From a bacterium (GTDB taxonomy: Bacteria > Lindowbacteria > 2-12-FULL-62-27): a stretch of 33,586 bases of DNA. Made by a program: the position numbers and the translations under genes. The stretch lies in the NCBI GenBank assembly GCA_016202645.1, contig JACQOF010000051.1:1-33586 (forward strand), written 5' to 3'. The notes under the pieces were generated by a model that saw only the letters and a program-made list of their open reading frames with translations, was not told the origin of the DNA and did not search any database. Shown here piece after piece: positions 15,734 through 23,661 of this stretch; within the stretch, counting starts at the first letter, position 1, and the number at the start of each line of letters is the position of its first letter.

Positions 15734-17851
15734 TCAACGCCCACTTCCTCGCTTGGTGCGGCCGCGTCCTCCCCCCTGGAGGGGGAGGCCCGAGGAGGGG
15801 GGGATCAGCTGCTCATATATCTTTAAATTTTCTGACACCATCCGGTCTGCCGTATATCGCGCCAGAACCGTTTCCCGGGCGCGCCGACCCATCGCGACCC
15901 GCATGGCTTCGTCTCTGAGAAGTCCGACAACGGCTCTTGCCAGCTCTTGTGCGTCTTCCCGCGGGAAAATCAGGCCGGTTACGCCGTAATCGACGACCTC
16001 GGACGCGCCCGGAAAGTCGGATAGGACAGCGGCTCGGCCGCCCGCCATGGCTTCAATCGCGGCGTTTGGAAACCCTTCCCAGCGCGAAGAAAGAACAAAC
16101 ACATCGCAGGCGGTGTAGACGTCTTGAGCGTCGACGATGCCCGGAAGAAGCAGACAGTCGGTCAGGCCCAGATGTCGAATCATCTTTTCCAATTTGTCTC
16201 GCAGGGGTCCTATCCCGGCGATGAGAAATGTCGTTTCCGGTTCCGCTTTGCGGATCAGGGCGGCCGCACGGACAAATGTTTCCGGATCTTTCTGGATGTG
16301 AAGCCGCCCGACCATCGCGACCAAGCGGGTGTCTACAGGGATTTTGAGTCTCTGCCGCGCGGTCAAAGGATCTCGGGGCGCGGCGGCGCGGCCGTCCTCG
16401 GCGGCCAGCGCGTTCGGGATCACGCTCAGTCGGTCCGGAGAAACGCCGATGGTTTCACGCGCGAATGCGGCCAGGGCTTCGCTGTTGGCGGTGTACCGGT
16501 CCACCCACGCCGATGTGCGGCGGTCCAGCGCAAGATGCCACCGCTTCTCTCCTTCGGCCACCCGGAGGGCGCTGATGGACGGCGCGTCGAACATCACCGC
16601 GAGGATACGCGCCGCGAGATTTCCGTGAAACATGAAGCCGTGAAAGAGATCAAAGGAGCACCTGGAAAAAAATCGAAATGCGCGCGGGATAAAGCGGGGA
16701 TGCGGAAACCCGAGCGAGTAAACCGGGACGCCGGCTTCCCGCAGAAGTCCCGCATAGGCGCCCTCGCCGTTCAGGGACAGAACCATCGGGGCCCAGCGGT
16801 TTTTGGGCAGATTCCGCGCAAGAAGGAGAAGATTTTTTTCGGCGCCGCCAACGCCCAGTTTGGAAACCACATAACACACGTGACGCGGTCGACAATTTTG
16901 CAGGCTCACCGGGCGGATCTTCGCCTTGCGCCACAGACTCAGAAATACCCGCAGAATATTCAGGAAACGCAGGCCCAGGGCAGACCGCGGGCCACCCAAC
17001 AGAAACCGCAAGGCGTGAAAGGGAATGGCCGCCGCATGAACGGCCAGAAATATGCATTTCTGATCCCACGCCGCGTTCCGGCTGATGCAAACCGCCATGT
17101 TCTTCAGCGCCGCCCGCCGCAGAGCCCGCGCAAGCGTGGGATCCTTCAGGGATGTTCCCCCGCCTTTGTGATGGACCACGGCGGCCGGCACGTAGGCCGC
17201 CTTCCATCCGGCCCGGTGGGCCCGCCAGGAGAGATCGACGTCCTCGAAATAGGATCCGAAAGATTCGTCAAAATTTCCGATCTGCCGGAGCATCTCCGTC
17301 CGGTAAAGACAGGCCGCGGCGCAGCCGCCGATCACCGCCGTCCTCCGGTCGTATTGCCCCCGGTCGAGACAGCCCTTGCCGCGGTCGACCACACGCCCGA
17401 ACCTGAACACATGACCGGTTGAATCGATCCGATCCGGCTGGTCCATGCTGAGGATTTTGGGAGCTGCGATCCCGATGCGGCCGTCGCGCTGAGCCGCGAT
17501 CAACAAGTGTTCGATCCACTGCGGGTCGGGCCGGGTATCGCTGTTGAGAAGACAGACATACTCGATGTGGGGTTGAGCGAGGATGTCCCGTAACGCCGCA
17601 TTGTTGGCGCGTGCAAACCCCGTATTGGATTCGAGGGCCATCAGCCGGAACGCGGGAAAATTGGAACGAACGTATTCGGGGGACCCGTCCGTTGATCCGT
17701 TGTCGACCACGTAGACGGGCCATTCCCTCCGGATGGATTGCTTGAGCGCCGGAAGACTCCCTTCGAGCCATTTTCGCCCGTTCCAATTCACCATCACCAC
17801 GGCCACGCCGGCCGCCCTCGGCGCGTCATTTCTCTTCAAAACGTCGGTCAT
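15734..17851 (-). CDS. Bifunctional GT2-GT4 glycosyltransferase
   Basis: Protein of 705 residues with two complete glycosyltransferase modules. The first, about 15-270, is a GT-A (GT2, rhamnosyltransferase-like) domain with VVMVNWNGRKWLEGSLPALK, VDNGSTDGS, a LLNSDTRPD metal-binding motif and SYFEDVDLSWRAHRAGW. The second, about 325-690, is a GT-B (GT4) domain with YVVSKLGVGGAEKNLLLL, VAMVGRLHIQKDPETFV and the retaining EGFPNAAIEAMAGG signature. Two sugars could be added in succession by one polypeptide. It stands at the left edge of the glycan locus and faces away from the ATP-grasp operon. The last residues (PPSSGLPLQGGGRGRTKRG) come from a fragment of the dispersed repeat and are probably functionless. 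Confidence 0.9.
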   Translation of the reverse strand: MTDVLKRNDAPRAAGVAVVMVNWNGRKWLEGSLPALKQSIRREWPVYVVDNGSTDGSPEYVRSNFPAFRLMALESNTGFARANNAALRDILAQPHIEYVCLLNSDTRPDPQWIEHLLIAAQRDGRIGIAAPKILSMDQPDRIDSTGHVFRFGRVVDRGKGCLDRGQYDRRTAVIGGCAAACLYRTEMLRQIGNFDESFGSYFEDVDLSWRAHRAGWKAAYVPAAVVHHKGGGTSLKDPTLARALRRAALKNMAVCISRNAAWDQKCIFLAVHAAAIPFHALRFLLGGPRSALGLRFLNILRVFLSLWRKAKIRPVSLQNCRPRHVCYVVSKLGVGGAEKNLLLLARNLPKNRWAPMVLSLNGEGAYAGLLREAGVPVYSLGFPHPRFIPRAFRFFSRCSFDLFHGFMFHGNLAARILAVMFDAPSISALRVAEGEKRWHLALDRRTSAWVDRYTANSEALAAFARETIGVSPDRLSVIPNALAAEDGRAAAPRDPLTARQRLKIPVDTRLVAMVGRLHIQKDPETFVRAAALIRKAEPETTFLIAGIGPLRDKLEKMIRHLGLTDCLLLPGIVDAQDVYTACDVFVLSSRWEGFPNAAIEAMAGGRAAVLSDFPGASEVVDYGVTGLIFPREDAQELARAVVGLLRDEAMRVAMGRRARETVLARYTADRMVSENLKIYEQLIPPSSGLPLQGGGRGRTKRGSGR
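15767..15803. repeat. Partial dispersed palindromic repeat at the 3' end of the GT2-GT4 gene
   Basis: About 37 bp of the same family as 3641-3780: CTCCCCCCTGGAGGGGGAG followed by GAGGAGGGGGG. It is read through by the glycosyltransferase gene, giving it a Pro/Gly-rich C-terminal tail. Confidence 0.8.
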
Positions 17852-17891
17852 TTAGTTATACTCAAATTCTCCTTTCCGGCTTACGCTACCA

Positions 17892-17905
17892 TTGGAGGTC
17901 TCCAA
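17892..17905. promoter_or_regulatory. Palindrome TTGGAG-GT-CTCCAA in a divergent intergenic region
   Basis: Perfect 6-bp arms with a 2-bp centre, in the middle of the 87-bp gap between the leftward GT2-GT4 gene and the rightward ATP-grasp operon. The position suits an operator that controls both transcripts. No regulator for it is identified. Confidence 0.3.
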
Positions 17906-17938
17906 ACGACAGCCGGTTGATGCTCGAACGGAGGCAAC

Positions 17939-19012
17939 ATGAAACGAATTCTGATCACGGGCGTGGGCGGCCCCGCGGGAGTAAACTTCGTGAATTCCCT
18001 GAGGGCCGCGGAAGAGAAGGTCCATATCGTCGGGACGGACATCGATTCCTACCATCTGGAATGGCCGGACATCGACCGAAAGATCCTCGCTCCGCCCTGC
18101 GGCGATCCTTCGTACATTGATTTTCTGAATCAAACCATCGAGTCGGAGGGCGTCGAATTCGTCCATCCCCAGCCGGATGTGGAAGTCCGCGTCATTTCCG
18201 AGAACCGGGAGCGCCTGAAGGCGGCGACGTTTCTTCCGGCGAAAGAGGCGCTCCGCGTTTGCCAGGACAAGACGGCGTCGGCCCGGGTGTGGCATGAGAA
18301 GGGGATTCATTCCCGGCCGACGGTCGTGCTGGAAACCGAATCCGATTTGGCCCGGGCCGAGCGGGAGCTGGGTTATCCGTACTGGATCCGCGCCGGCCGG
18401 GGCGCGGGCGGCACGGGCAGTACGCCGGTGCGGAGCCGCGACATGGCCGCGCACTGGATCGCCTACTGGCGCGCCTGGGGCCGCGCCTGGACGTTCATCG
18501 CCCAGGAGTTTCTGCCCGGCAGGGATCTGGCGTTCCAATCTCTTTGGAAGTCCGGCCGGCTGGTCGTATCGCAGGCGCGCGAGAGATTGGAATACATCTA
18601 TCCTCATTTGGTTCCTTCCGGCGTGACCGGCACGCCGTCCGTCGCGGTGACGGTTCACCGGGATGACGTGAACGCCGCGGCCACGCGCGCGATCCTGGCG
18701 ATCGATCCGAAACCCGAGGGAATTTTTTGCGTCGATTTGAAGGAAAACGCGGGGGGCGTTCCGGTCCCGACGGAGATCAACGCCGGCCGGTTTTTTACGA
18801 CGAGTTATTTCTTTACGCGCGCCGGAGTGAATATGCCCTACTACTACATGAAGCTGGGATACGGTGAGGGCATCCCGCCTCTGCCTCAATATAATTCTGT
18901 TCCGGCCGGCGTTCACTGGATCCGGCACATGGATTGCCCCACGGTCATGCGGAACGAGAATGAATTGGGCCACTGGCCCCCGAAGGTTGGAAGCGATGCG
19001 CCGCGCCAGTGA
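17939..19012 (+). CDS. ATP-grasp carboxylate-amine ligase-like protein
   Basis: Protein of 357 residues resembling the carbamoyl-phosphate-synthase/PylC branch of the ATP-grasp superfamily. It begins with a nucleotide-binding-like MKRILITGVGGPAGVNFVNS and has the ATP-binding segment YPYWIRAGRGAGGTGSTPV, then FIAQEFLPGRDLAFQSL, and FCVDLKENAGGVPVPTEINA with the acidic residues expected to bind Mg-ATP. The family joins a carboxylate to an amine or other nucleophile. Here, in a glycan locus, it may modify a sugar or make a precursor; substrate unknown. ACGGAGGC sits eight bases before the ATG. It is the first gene of a four-gene rightward operon and overlaps the following methyltransferase by 17 bp. 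Confidence 0.85.
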   Translation: MKRILITGVGGPAGVNFVNSLRAAEEKVHIVGTDIDSYHLEWPDIDRKILAPPCGDPSYIDFLNQTIESEGVEFVHPQPDVEVRVISENRERLKAATFLPAKEALRVCQDKTASARVWHEKGIHSRPTVVLETESDLARAERELGYPYWIRAGRGAGGTGSTPVRSRDMAAHWIAYWRAWGRAWTFIAQEFLPGRDLAFQSLWKSGRLVVSQARERLEYIYPHLVPSGVTGTPSVAVTVHRDDVNAAATRAILAIDPKPEGIFCVDLKENAGGVPVPTEINAGRFFTTSYFFTRAGVNMPYYYMKLGYGEGIPPLPQYNSVPAGVHWIRHMDCPTVMRNENELGHWPPKVGSDAPRQ

Positions 19013-19727
19013 ACTGAAACGGTTGAGCCGTGTCGCCGCGCGGTTTTCCCCTTGGGAAGGCTTCAACAGCCGGTTGCTCGACTACCAGGCGGCGGTGTTG
19101 CGCCCCCTGTGCCGGGGGAAGCGTGTTTTGGAAATCGGCTGTGCGGACGGCGGGGTGACCGTACGACTGGCCCCCGCGGCGCGGAGCTGGGTCGGGTTGG
19201 ATGGATCGGATGTTCAAATTCGTCGGGCCCGCCGGAGGGGAGGACGCCAGAAGTGGCGCCGGCGCGTGCGGTTTGAGTGTTCACTCTTTGAATCCTATGC
19301 CCCGGAACAAAAGTTTGACGTGGTTCTTCTGGGTCACGTCTTGGAGCATGTCCAGCGCCCTGTGGACTTGCTGCGCCGGGCGGCGTCGTGGACGGCGTAC
19401 GGGGGGCGCCTCTTTGTCATCGTTCCGAACGCACATTCCTTTCATCGCCGGGTGGGCGTGGCCATGGGACTTCTATCCAGACTCACCGCTCTCAATTCCG
19501 AGGATCGCCGCGCGGGCCACCGGAGAGTGTATACGCCCGACCGGCTTCGTTCCGACTTGCGTCGCGCAGGCCTCAAAATCGAGAAATGGGGAGGGATTGT
19601 CTTGAAGCCTCTGTCCAATGCTCAAATGCGGACGTGGCCGAAGGCGATCACGGACGAACTGTATCGGATAGGGGTTTCCATACCTGAATGGTGTTCCGAG
19701 TTGTTTGCCGTCTGCCGCCCAGAATGA
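18996..19727 (+). CDS. SAM-dependent class I methyltransferase
   Basis: Protein of 243 residues. The SAM-binding motif VLEIGCADGGVTVRLAP, an acidic post-I residue (VGLDGSD) and LLGHVLEHVQRPVDLLRRA are typical of methyltransferase types 11/23, common in glycan clusters. The ATG at 18996 is chosen because the family N-terminus (LLDYQAAVLRPLCRGKRVLE) starts shortly after it. An earlier in-frame ATG at 18864 would read out of frame through the ATP-grasp gene. It ends with an ATGA overlap onto the next gene, so translation is probably coupled. The substrate is unknown, likely a sugar or lipid-linked intermediate. Confidence 0.88.
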   Translation: MRRASELKRLSRVAARFSPWEGFNSRLLDYQAAVLRPLCRGKRVLEIGCADGGVTVRLAPAARSWVGLDGSDVQIRRARRRGGRQKWRRRVRFECSLFESYAPEQKFDVVLLGHVLEHVQRPVDLLRRAASWTAYGGRLFVIVPNAHSFHRRVGVAMGLLSRLTALNSEDRRAGHRRVYTPDRLRSDLRRAGLKIEKWGGIVLKPLSNAQMRTWPKAITDELYRIGVSIPEWCSELFAVCRPE

Positions 19728-20863
19728 TTCGCATGTTTTTTGGTGTCGATCTGCTGCCCGCCTCGGTTCGGGACGGGGGCAGTGCCCGTATCCTGGGCAT
19801 GGCGGACTATTTCTCAACGCGCAAGGGAAGCAGGGTCCGGGGCGTCTATCATTCAGCGCCTTCTCCCGGATGCGGCGGCCGGGCCTGCCGCTACGCGTCG
19901 GGTGTTTTGTGTTGGGTGGCTGATATGATTTTTGGCAGAGCAGATCTGGTGATTATGAATTATCCGAATTTCCCCGTTCTACGGCTCTGGTTCAGCAGTC
20001 TGCCGCGGGGCGCCGTCTACGGGTTTTGGTCCCCGCGCTGGTTGTTCCTGATCGGTGGCTTGTGCCTGTTTGTCATAGTCAGGATATCGACATGGATACT
20101 CTCCCGGCAGTTGATTTTGGATGTCGACGATCTGCCCAGCATGGAACCGGAATCGCCTCTCCGCAGATCCGCCTATTCCAGGCGCACGGCGGCCTGGGTG
20201 GAACGAATCCTCTTCAGGCGGGTCGATCGAATCTGGGTGGTGTCGGATGCCGAGGGCGCGAAAATTGTTCAGACGTTTGGTGTTCCCGCCCGGAACATCC
20301 GAACGGTCGTCACCGGCCGCCCGCGGAGGGATATTCGGCCCAGGGTTCTTCCGCCGGGCGGATTCCGGTTTGTCTATGCCGGAGCGATGGATCGAATCGA
20401 AATTCGAGAAATGGTCCGGTCGTTTCAAGCGGCTCCGCGGCGTGATGTGGAATTATGGCTGTGCGGGATTCATGGCGAGTGGACGGAAGAATTGAGAGCG
20501 GATGATCGGATCCATTATTTGGGCGTTCTCGATGACGTCGAAGCCGAATCCTTGGTGGCCGCCTGCGATGTTTCACTCCTGCCCTACGGCCGTCACGTCC
20601 CGTATTACGACACGGTTCAACCGGCCAAGCTGGCGTTGTCTATCGTCGCACGGACGCCCGTCTTGGCGGGAGACTCGCCGGCCCTGTCCCGGGTCGTCGG
20701 TGCACTCGACGTCGGATTGGTCTGTCCGAACAATGAGTGGACCGAATCGATGGGCCGGCTTCCAGAACGGAGGATGGACCTGGCTCGCTGGCGGGAGAAT
20801 TGTGAACGCCACCGGGAAATTTTTTACTGGGATTCCATCCTGACGGCGGCCCTTGACGGATGA
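19724..20863 (+). CDS. GT-B-fold glycosyltransferase (GT4-like)
   Basis: Protein of 379 residues. The N-terminal half begins MIRMFFGVDLLPAS and includes a hydrophobic segment at about 105-125 (FLIGGLCLFVIVRISTWI), which may attach it to the membrane. The C-terminal half has FRFVYAGAMDRIEIREMVRS, VEAESLVAACDVSLLPYGRH and LALSIVARTPVLAGDSPALS, the layout of GT4 enzymes, although the usual second Glu of the EX7E motif is not obvious. ATG at 19724 overlaps the methyltransferase stop (ATGA). It ends in an ATGA overlap with the flippase gene. It probably adds one sugar of the repeat unit. Confidence 0.82.
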   Translation: MIRMFFGVDLLPASVRDGGSARILGMADYFSTRKGSRVRGVYHSAPSPGCGGRACRYASGVLCWVADMIFGRADLVIMNYPNFPVLRLWFSSLPRGAVYGFWSPRWLFLIGGLCLFVIVRISTWILSRQLILDVDDLPSMEPESPLRRSAYSRRTAAWVERILFRRVDRIWVVSDAEGAKIVQTFGVPARNIRTVVTGRPRRDIRPRVLPPGGFRFVYAGAMDRIEIREMVRSFQAAPRRDVELWLCGIHGEWTEELRADDRIHYLGVLDDVEAESLVAACDVSLLPYGRHVPYYDTVQPAKLALSIVARTPVLAGDSPALSRVVGALDVGLVCPNNEWTESMGRLPERRMDLARWRENCERHREIFYWDSILTAALDG

Positions 20864-22299
20864 ACGGATTTTCGAACTCACGAAGTTCCGCCGTCTTGTA
20901 TCTGACGGCATCCAACTTGTTCTTGCGGCTCCTCACCGTTTTGTTCGTCATCCTGGTTCCCCGGGTCCTCGGGGTTGAGGCATTCGGCGCGTACTCGGCG
21001 GTGATGGCCGCCGGCGCCATCTTGCTGACGCTTTCCGATCTGGGAAGCGGCGTGATCCTGGTGCGCGAGGCGGCACGGCGGCCGGAATCCGCTGCGGCGT
21101 TGACCTCCTGCACCTTGGTTTGCCGCTGGCTGATTGTTGCGGTTCTGGGGGGGCTGGCGCTGGCGGCCGCCGGTTGGAAGCGGCTCGATCCGGACAAACA
21201 CATCGCTTTTGCAATGCTGGTCCTGGCCCAGCTTGGATGGGTATCCTCCCTGACCGTAAACGCGCTCGCCCAGTCCGCCGGCGATATGCGCCCCACGCCC
21301 TTCATCCCCCTCGTCCATTCCATCCTCCCGGGCTTCGTTGGCGTGGGGCTTGTGGCGATGGGGTACTCCTGGATCTGGCTGGTGGCGATGGCCGTTCCCT
21401 TCTCGGTCGTTGGCGCTGTTTCCTTTTACCGGTTCGCTGTGCGCCGTTGCGGGTTTCAGTGGTCCTGGAATTCCCGGGATTTTCGGCCGTTCCTCCTGTT
21501 GATTTTTCCGATTGCCTGCCTGACTGGCATCTACGGTCTGACCTCACGGATCGACCACCTGCTTCTGGCCGCCTGGACAGACGACCGGCAGCTCGGGTAT
21601 TACCGCAGCGCATATCATTTCGTCGACGGATTCCTCATCCTGTCGGCCAGCCTCCTCACGGCGCTTTTACCCGCAATGTCCAGAGCGGCGCAGGCCGATC
21701 CCGCGGAACTTCGGAGACTGACCTCTCGCGCGATCCATGTGATGGCGCTGGTGGGACTGCCGGCGGTTTCGCTGGTCGCCGCTTGGTCTTCGCCTCTCAT
21801 CACCTTTCTCTACGGGATCCATTACGCGCCCGCGGCGAATGTTCTTCCGCCTCTGTGCGCCGCCTCCGCGCTTCTCCTGGTTATGGCGCCGGTCGGACAG
21901 TTGTTGATCGCCGCAAACCGTCTGAAGCCCCTGCTGATTCTGGCGGCCATCGGGCTGTCGGTCAACCTTGCGGCCAATGCGGTCCTCATTCCGCGCTGCG
22001 GGTTTGTCGGAGCGGGTTGGGCGACACTGGCCGCCGAGGCGCTTGGCTTTGTCCTGCTGGAACGGGTCCTTCGTCAAACGTCGCCGGGCGTATCCCTGTG
22101 GCGCGGCCTCTCCGGGCCATTACCGGCCTTTATTGTTTTCTCACTGGCTTTGTTTTTTCTTAAATCACACGTGGGATGGTGGAGCTCTCCTCTCGCCTTG
22201 ATCCTCTATCTTGCAGTCCTCCGGATGTCAGGCGGCCTGGACGCTGACGACATCGCCTGGATGCGGTCCTTCATGACGGGTAAAAATCCCGGGCCCTAA
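20860..22299 (+). CDS. Wzx-type oligosaccharide flippase (MOP superfamily)
   Basis: Integral membrane protein of 479 residues with about 12-14 hydrophobic helices. The N-terminal VLYLTASNLFLRLLTVLFVI, VPRVLGVEAFGAYSAVMAAG and the central LGYYRSAYHFVDGFLILSAS are typical of polysaccharide biosynthesis proteins such as RfbX/Wzx. It would move lipid-linked oligosaccharides across the inner membrane. It is the last gene of the ATP-grasp/methyltransferase/GT4 operon, overlaps the previous stop by 4 bp, and is convergent with the frameshifted membrane gene, overlapping its stop by 4 bp. No Wzy polymerase or Wzz is seen in the window. Confidence 0.92.
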   Translation: MNGFSNSRSSAVLYLTASNLFLRLLTVLFVILVPRVLGVEAFGAYSAVMAAGAILLTLSDLGSGVILVREAARRPESAAALTSCTLVCRWLIVAVLGGLALAAAGWKRLDPDKHIAFAMLVLAQLGWVSSLTVNALAQSAGDMRPTPFIPLVHSILPGFVGVGLVAMGYSWIWLVAMAVPFSVVGAVSFYRFAVRRCGFQWSWNSRDFRPFLLLIFPIACLTGIYGLTSRIDHLLLAAWTDDRQLGYYRSAYHFVDGFLILSASLLTALLPAMSRAAQADPAELRRLTSRAIHVMALVGLPAVSLVAAWSSPLITFLYGIHYAPAANVLPPLCAASALLLVMAPVGQLLIAANRLKPLLILAAIGLSVNLAANAVLIPRCGFVGAGWATLAAEALGFVLLERVLRQTSPGVSLWRGLSGPLPAFIVFSLALFFLKSHVGWWSSPLALILYLAVLRMSGGLDADDIAWMRSFMTGKNPGP

Positions 22300-22668
22300 A
22301 TTTTGGCCGCCACGCGAGGCTCGGTCACTCTCACGTCCTTCGGGGCGCCCACCAACTCTCGGTCAGCCTTCCGGCATCCCCAGCTCATTTTCGCAGCGAC
22401 AGCCGTCGCCAGCATGTAGGCTAAAACAGCGGCGGCCACGTTAAAGATACCCCCGGCCGGTCTCGTGAACGACCAGTCCGATGGATGCCCAGTACAGCGT
22501 GTCCTCGATCCCGGCCAACAGCGTCGCCGATTTGGCTTTGCCGAAAACAACCAGGATCGTCTGGCCTTCGGCCAGAAGACACGAAATAAACCGCACCACA
22601 AAAATGACGGGAATTGCCCACCAGCTCGCCAGGAGCGGCATGAAATCCGCTTCGAGTTGCGTCAACAT
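22296..22668 (-). pseudogene. Frameshifted small membrane protein, DUF5698-like
   Basis: Two adjoining reading frames together give one plausible protein of about 123 residues. The first part (MLTQLEADFMPLLASWWAIP, RFISCLLAEGQTILVVFGKA, LLAGIEDTLYWASIGLVV) ends early at about 22441. The second, in the next frame, continues GGIFNVAAAVLAYMLATAVA and AKMSWGCRKADRELVG. Joined, they resemble the DUF5698 membrane domain found at the N-terminus of DUF2179 proteins (R-x-x-D/S...G-T-x-R pattern, helix, F/E-x-x-I-W, N-x-x-x-Y-x-x-G-F-A-T-G). The shift maps to a run of five G on the minus strand (22450-22454): removing one G restores a single frame. GAGGTGG precedes the ATG at 22668. It may be a real pseudogene, an assembly error in a homopolymer, or slippage. 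Confidence 0.55.
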
Positions 22669-22830
22669 GATGCCCACCTCAATTCATTGTATTGTGAACC
22701 GGATACCCTACGCCCGTATTTTCCAAATCCCCGAAGGCCATATCAAGGCACCCCGGGCGAAAGATTTTAATCCCAAGAGGCTGGTGGGGGTTAACTCAGC
22801 GAGGATCTAAGGGGCGCAATGACCGTCCTG

Positions 22831-23661
22831 TCAGGGGATAGCGGCGGCTGGAGCGGCTGCGAATTGGGCAATGCGGTCGAAATAAGCGGCGCCGCCGACA
22901 AGGTAGCAGTCGTTGTGACTGCCGCCTTCGACGGCGTAAAAGGATTTCGGATGTTCGGCGCGGCTGAAGAGGTCCTGCCCAAGGCGGTACGGGATGACGT
23001 CGTCCAGGGTGCCGTGGATGACGAGGAGGGGACATCGACGCAGTTTGAGGTAGGCGATGGTGTTGAGGTCGACGCTGATGAATGGATGCGGCACACGGAT
23101 CGGCGCGAAAATGATCTCCGCCATCTCCCGCGCCGATGGAAAACAACCTTCCAGAATGATCCCCCGGATGGGACGCCCCCGCGCCGTATGCGCGGCCAGG
23201 ACCGCGCCGAGGGAGCGGCCGAAAAAAACGATTTCCTCGGGAGGCACGCCGAGCTGGACCGTCAGTTCCTCGTAGGCCGCGTCCGCGTCCATTTTGAGTC
23301 CCTCCTCGGAAGGCTTGCCTTCGCTTTCGCCGTAGCCCCGGTAGTCGAAAATAAAAACGGAGAAGCCGCGCTGTCGAAGGAGCGCGAGGTTCTGGAGGCG
23401 GTCGCCGATGTTGCCGGCGTTGCCGTGAAAAAACAGGATCGTCGCGATCGGCTCGGGGTGCCGGACCCACCAGCCGGTGAGCTGGTTGCCGTCGTAGCTG
23501 AGAAATCGGCGCCACTCAAACGAAATCCCCACGTCGGCCGGGGTCTGGTTGACTTCGCGGATCGGAAAAAATATCAGCCGCCGCTCGTAGTAGAGAATGT
23601 AGAGTTTCAACGCGCCCGCCACGATCGCGGCGACGGCGAGGGTCTTCAGGACAAACGCCAT
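22831..23661 (-). CDS. Alpha/beta hydrolase, membrane-anchored (Bem46/ABHD13-like)
   Basis: Protein of 276 residues. An N-terminal helix (about 2-24) probably anchors it in the membrane, followed by ERRLIFFPIREVNQTPAD, a usual opening for this group. The hydrolase fold shows the oxyanion-hole region ILFFHGNAGNIGDR (75-88), nucleophile S150 in GRSLGA, acid D220 or D221 in HGTLDDVIP and H249 in GGSHND. The substrate is unknown; most members are esterases or remain uncharacterised. The start overlaps the stop of pilT by one base, so the two are co-transcribed. Downstream, 162 bp separate it from the frameshifted gene; I see nothing clear in that gap. Confidence 0.9.
   Translation of the reverse strand: MAFVLKTLAVAAIVAGALKLYILYYERRLIFFPIREVNQTPADVGISFEWRRFLSYDGNQLTGWWVRHPEPIATILFFHGNAGNIGDRLQNLALLRQRGFSVFIFDYRGYGESEGKPSEEGLKMDADAAYEELTVQLGVPPEEIVFFGRSLGAVLAAHTARGRPIRGIILEGCFPSAREMAEIIFAPIRVPHPFISVDLNTIAYLKLRRCPLLVIHGTLDDVIPYRLGQDLFSRAEHPKSFYAVEGGSHNDCYLVGGAAYFDRIAQFAAAPAAAIP

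Noticed and set aside
17852-19066. 404-codon open frame on the minus strand opposite the ATP-grasp gene
   Set aside because: The plus-strand ATP-grasp protein has family motifs and a ribosome binding site; the antisense frame has neither.
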